The notes beneath the pieces were generated by a model. It was not told the DNA's origin and searched no databases. It was given only the letters and a program-made list of their open reading frames with translations. The position numbers and the translations under genes were made by a program. From Acidobacteriota bacterium (GTDB lineage Bacteria > Acidobacteriota > UBA890 > WLXD01), in assembly GCA_022571615.1 (NCBI GenBank), contig JACZXM010000155.1:1-6892 (forward strand): a stretch of DNA of 6,892 nucleotides. The letters are read 5' to 3'. Below are positions 6,141 through 6,892 of this stretch, one piece after another (position 1 is the stretch's first letter; every line of letters starts with the position of its first letter).

Positions 6141-6393
6141 TTCGGTCGTATTCGCCATGAGAGCCGATCCAGAACCAGACGATGGTATCGTCCTCGACGA
6201 CGCCGAGGGCGCGGAAGGTGCCGCCGATTCGAACGGAGTAGACCGGCCGCCTGGAATGGACCCGCTTGAACTGAAGGCCTGGATGGTATGGATTGCGAAG
6301 CCAAAGGCGATACGCCTTGTCGGCCTGACGCCGGCTGCTCGCAGGATGAGATATTTAGAGCCGCCAGAACCGGTCGCTGGCGAGGGACTTCAT
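6124..6393 (-). pseudogene. RelE/ParE-family toxin with an in-frame stop codon
   Basis: Read on the minus strand from ATG at 6393, the gene gives MKSLASDRFWRL, then TAA at codon 13 (6357-6355), then 76 further codons in the same frame up to TAG at 6126-6124. The part after the stop contains ADKAYRLWLRNPYHPGLQFK, VYSVRIGGTFRALGVVE and IVWFWIGSHGEYDRI, which are typical of a RelE/ParE-type ribonuclease/gyrase-toxin family of about 88 residues. Relatives usually have Leu-Tyr at codons 12-13, so TAT or TAC to TAA is the simplest history; no frameshift is needed. No ATG, GTG, TTG or CTG occurs in frame after the stop, so re-initiation is unlikely. Its ATG overlaps the antitoxin stop (ATGA), the usual coupled arrangement. 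Active toxin is not expected unless the stop is read through. Confidence 0.85.
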
Positions 6394-6620
6394 TCCCCGT
6401 CGCCGAGCACCGAGGAGTCGCAGGGTCGGGTGTCGCCGCGGGCGTGTTCCTCCAGGGCCTCATCGGCCATGGCTTCGAGTTTGTCCTGGGACTTGGCGAA
6501 AAGCTCGTCCCAGCGATCATCCGCCTCCATCTCCGCGAGCAAAAAGGAGGCGAGCTCGTTCTGCCGGTCCTCCGGAAGCTTCGCAAGCTTGGCAATGACA
6601 TCCTTCAATAACGTGGTCAT
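6390..6620 (-). CDS. Antitoxin of a type II toxin-antitoxin pair
   Basis: It encodes 76 residues from ATG at 6620. MTTLLKDVIAKLAKLPEDRQ, followed by an ELASFLLAEME helix and RWDELFAKSQDKLEAMADEA, matches the small acidic helical antitoxins commonly paired with RelE/ParE toxins whose N-terminus reads like MKSLxxxRFW. The N-terminal half is the likely dimer and DNA-contact region, and the acidic C-terminal half the likely toxin-binding part; both are family inference. The stop overlaps the toxin start by ATGA, so the two were translated together. There is no Shine-Dalgarno sequence; the start lies about where transcription should begin, so the message may be leaderless. The frame is intact although its toxin is broken. 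It is transcribed against carAB. Confidence 0.85.
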   Translation of the reverse strand: MTTLLKDVIAKLAKLPEDRQNELASFLLAEMEADDRWDELFAKSQDKLEAMADEALEEHARGDTRPCDSSVLGDGE

Positions 6621-6643
6621 GTGCGGAATTATAACACGTCACA
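6620..6643 (-). promoter_or_regulatory. Extended -10 promoter and operator candidate of the antitoxin
   Basis: On the minus strand TGTTATAAT (6636-6628) is a perfect extended -10 element (TGnTATAAT). No good -35 is seen, as expected for extended -10 promoters. Transcription should begin within a base or two of 6621, directly at the antitoxin ATG (6620). The -10 is flanked by an imperfect inverted repeat, TGTGCG (6620-6625) and CGTCACA (6637-6643), a possible site for autoregulation. The plus strand reads TATAAC at 6630-6635, so the core is nearly symmetrical. Confidence 0.6.
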
Positions 6644-6653
6644 AATGCCCCGT

Positions 6654-6668
6654 CCGCGCCTCGCGCGG
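6654..6668. repeat. Short GC-rich hairpin upstream of carB
   Basis: CCGCGC-CTC-GCGCGG is a perfect 6-bp inverted repeat with a 3-nt loop, six bp before the small reading frame that overlaps carB. No T-run follows on either strand, so it is not a standard terminator. Confidence 0.5.
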
Positions 6669-6674
6669 TCGAAT

Positions 6675-6746
6675 ATGCCCTCGCACACCCGGGAACGCCC
6701 CCGCCTCTTCGAGCGCTTCGTGGGGATGATCGACGGCCATGCCTAA
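6675..6746 (+). pseudogene. Remnant of the ancestral carA 3' end within a 23-codon reading frame
   Basis: From 6705 the frame reads [13 protein letters not shown] and stops at TAA 6744-6746, overlapping the carB ATG by eight nt (ATGCCTAA). This is what the 3' end of an uninterrupted carA would look like. An in-frame ATG at 6675 makes it a 23-codon open frame (MPSHTRERPR then the carA tail). No clear ribosome-binding site precedes that ATG. If translated, it would bring ribosomes to the carB start and could replace the coupling lost when carA was split off. The right-hand copy of the 27-bp repeat (6704-6730) lies inside it. Confidence 0.6.
6704..6730 (+). repeat. 27-bp direct repeat, right copy (ancestral carA tail)
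   Basis: It matches 6089-6115 at 26 of 27 positions. Upstream of 6704 the similarity to carA ends at once; downstream the two copies differ (GGAG against CGAC) although Met-Glu and Ile-Asp remain similar in kind. Confidence 0.92.
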
Positions 6747-6892
6747 GCGCACCGACATCTCGTCGATCCTGATCGTCGGCGCGGGGCCGATCGTCATCGG
6801 CCAGGCGTGCGAGTTCGACTATTCGGGCACCCAGGCGTGCAAGGCGCTTAAGTCCGAGGGCTACCGCATCGTGCTGGTGAACTCGAACCCGG
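6739..6892 (+). CDS. carB: Carbamoyl-phosphate synthase large subunit (3' partial)
   Basis: The first 51 codons are visible. [20 protein letters not shown], then [20 protein letters not shown] and [11 protein letters not shown], is the conserved opening of CarB, a protein of about 1,070 residues with two ATP-grasp halves that phosphorylates bicarbonate and carbamate. The start at 6739 fits the conserved N-terminus. The ribosome-binding site is poor (GGGGA at 6722-6726, twelve nt away), as expected for a gene once translated by coupling to the overlapping carA end. carA now stops at 6140, 598 bp upstream, with an antisense toxin-antitoxin pair in between. How carB is now expressed is unclear: read-through from carA, the small frame at 6675-6746, or a new promoter in the inserted segment. 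Confidence 0.96.
   Translation, partial: MPKRTDISSILIVGAGPIVIGQACEFDYSGTQACKALKSEGYRIVLVNSNP

Larger units (their letters stand above)
6116..6703. mobile_element. Inserted segment carrying a reversed toxin-antitoxin pair between carA and carB
   Basis: These 588 bp separate the two copies of the carA-end repeat. They contain a complete antitoxin, a broken toxin and their promoter, all on the strand opposite to carAB. No transposase, integrase or terminal inverted repeat is present, so this is not a recognisable insertion sequence; the term is used for a segment that appears to have moved in. The edges are inferred from the repeat copies and could be off by several bases. Confidence 0.65.

Noticed and set aside
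5741..6601. 286-residue minus-strand frame spanning carA and the toxin-antitoxin region
   Set aside because: It overlaps intact CarA and the antitoxin in other frames and shows no domain; the real minus-strand products are the antitoxin and the broken toxin.
6116..6703. Reading the inserted segment as an insertion sequence or integron cassette
   Set aside because: No transposase, integrase, terminal inverted repeats or attC-like site was seen, and the duplicated flank is much longer than usual target duplications.
6157..6729. 190-residue plus-strand frame antisense to the toxin-antitoxin pair
   Set aside because: Shadow of the minus-strand genes with Ser/Arg-rich composition and no ribosome-binding site.
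1..6892. CRISPR array, tRNA or rRNA genes
   Set aside because: No regularly spaced repeats, tRNA-like cloverleaf or rRNA-like sequence was recognised on either strand.

Overview
The window is GC-rich bacterial DNA with dense genes, Shine-Dalgarno starts and two Sec-type signal peptides. It looks like chromosome, not plasmid or phage, because it carries the carAB pyrimidine/arginine genes. The lineage cannot be fixed from sequence alone. The mix of an RCK_C-containing SLC13 permease, a STAS antagonist and a RelE/ParE-type toxin-antitoxin pair would suit a GC-rich Gram-negative such as Acidobacteriota, Myxococcota or Desulfobacterota. That placement is inference.

Left part (1-3069). The window opens inside an SLC13/DASS anion permease with two RCK_C domains. 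A small protein with a SWIM-like zinc-finger motif follows closely, probably in the same operon. A divergent pair of exported proteins comes next (1774-2283 minus, 2505-3017 plus). They share a 221-bp intergenic region with a perfect 15-bp dyad and a TTGACA promoter candidate. A clear rho-independent terminator closes the plus-strand gene.

Middle (3106-4857). Two minus-strand genes encode a protein made of two NifU-N (Nfu_N)-like units without the iron-binding CxxC domain, and a stand-alone cyclic-nucleotide-binding-fold protein without a DNA-binding domain. Divergent from them is a SpoIIAA/RsbV-like STAS antagonist with its phosphorylatable serine exactly at residue 58, behind a good promoter (TCGACC-N17-GATAAT).

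Right part (4858-6892). carA has intact catalytic residues and is preceded by a leader that can fold so as to bury its ribosome-binding site. carB begins at 6739 and runs off the window. The two genes are split by about 590 bp carrying a reversed toxin-antitoxin pair. The insertion is bracketed by a 27-bp near-perfect direct repeat of the carA 3' end. The right-hand copy continues into what looks like the ancestral carA tail, whose stop codon still overlaps the carB start (ATGCCTAA). The toxin gene has an in-frame TAA at codon 13, while the antitoxin is intact. This looks like a toxin-antitoxin module that landed in an essential biosynthetic operon, gave carA a new C-terminus and then lost its toxin. 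It is the most notable structure in the window.
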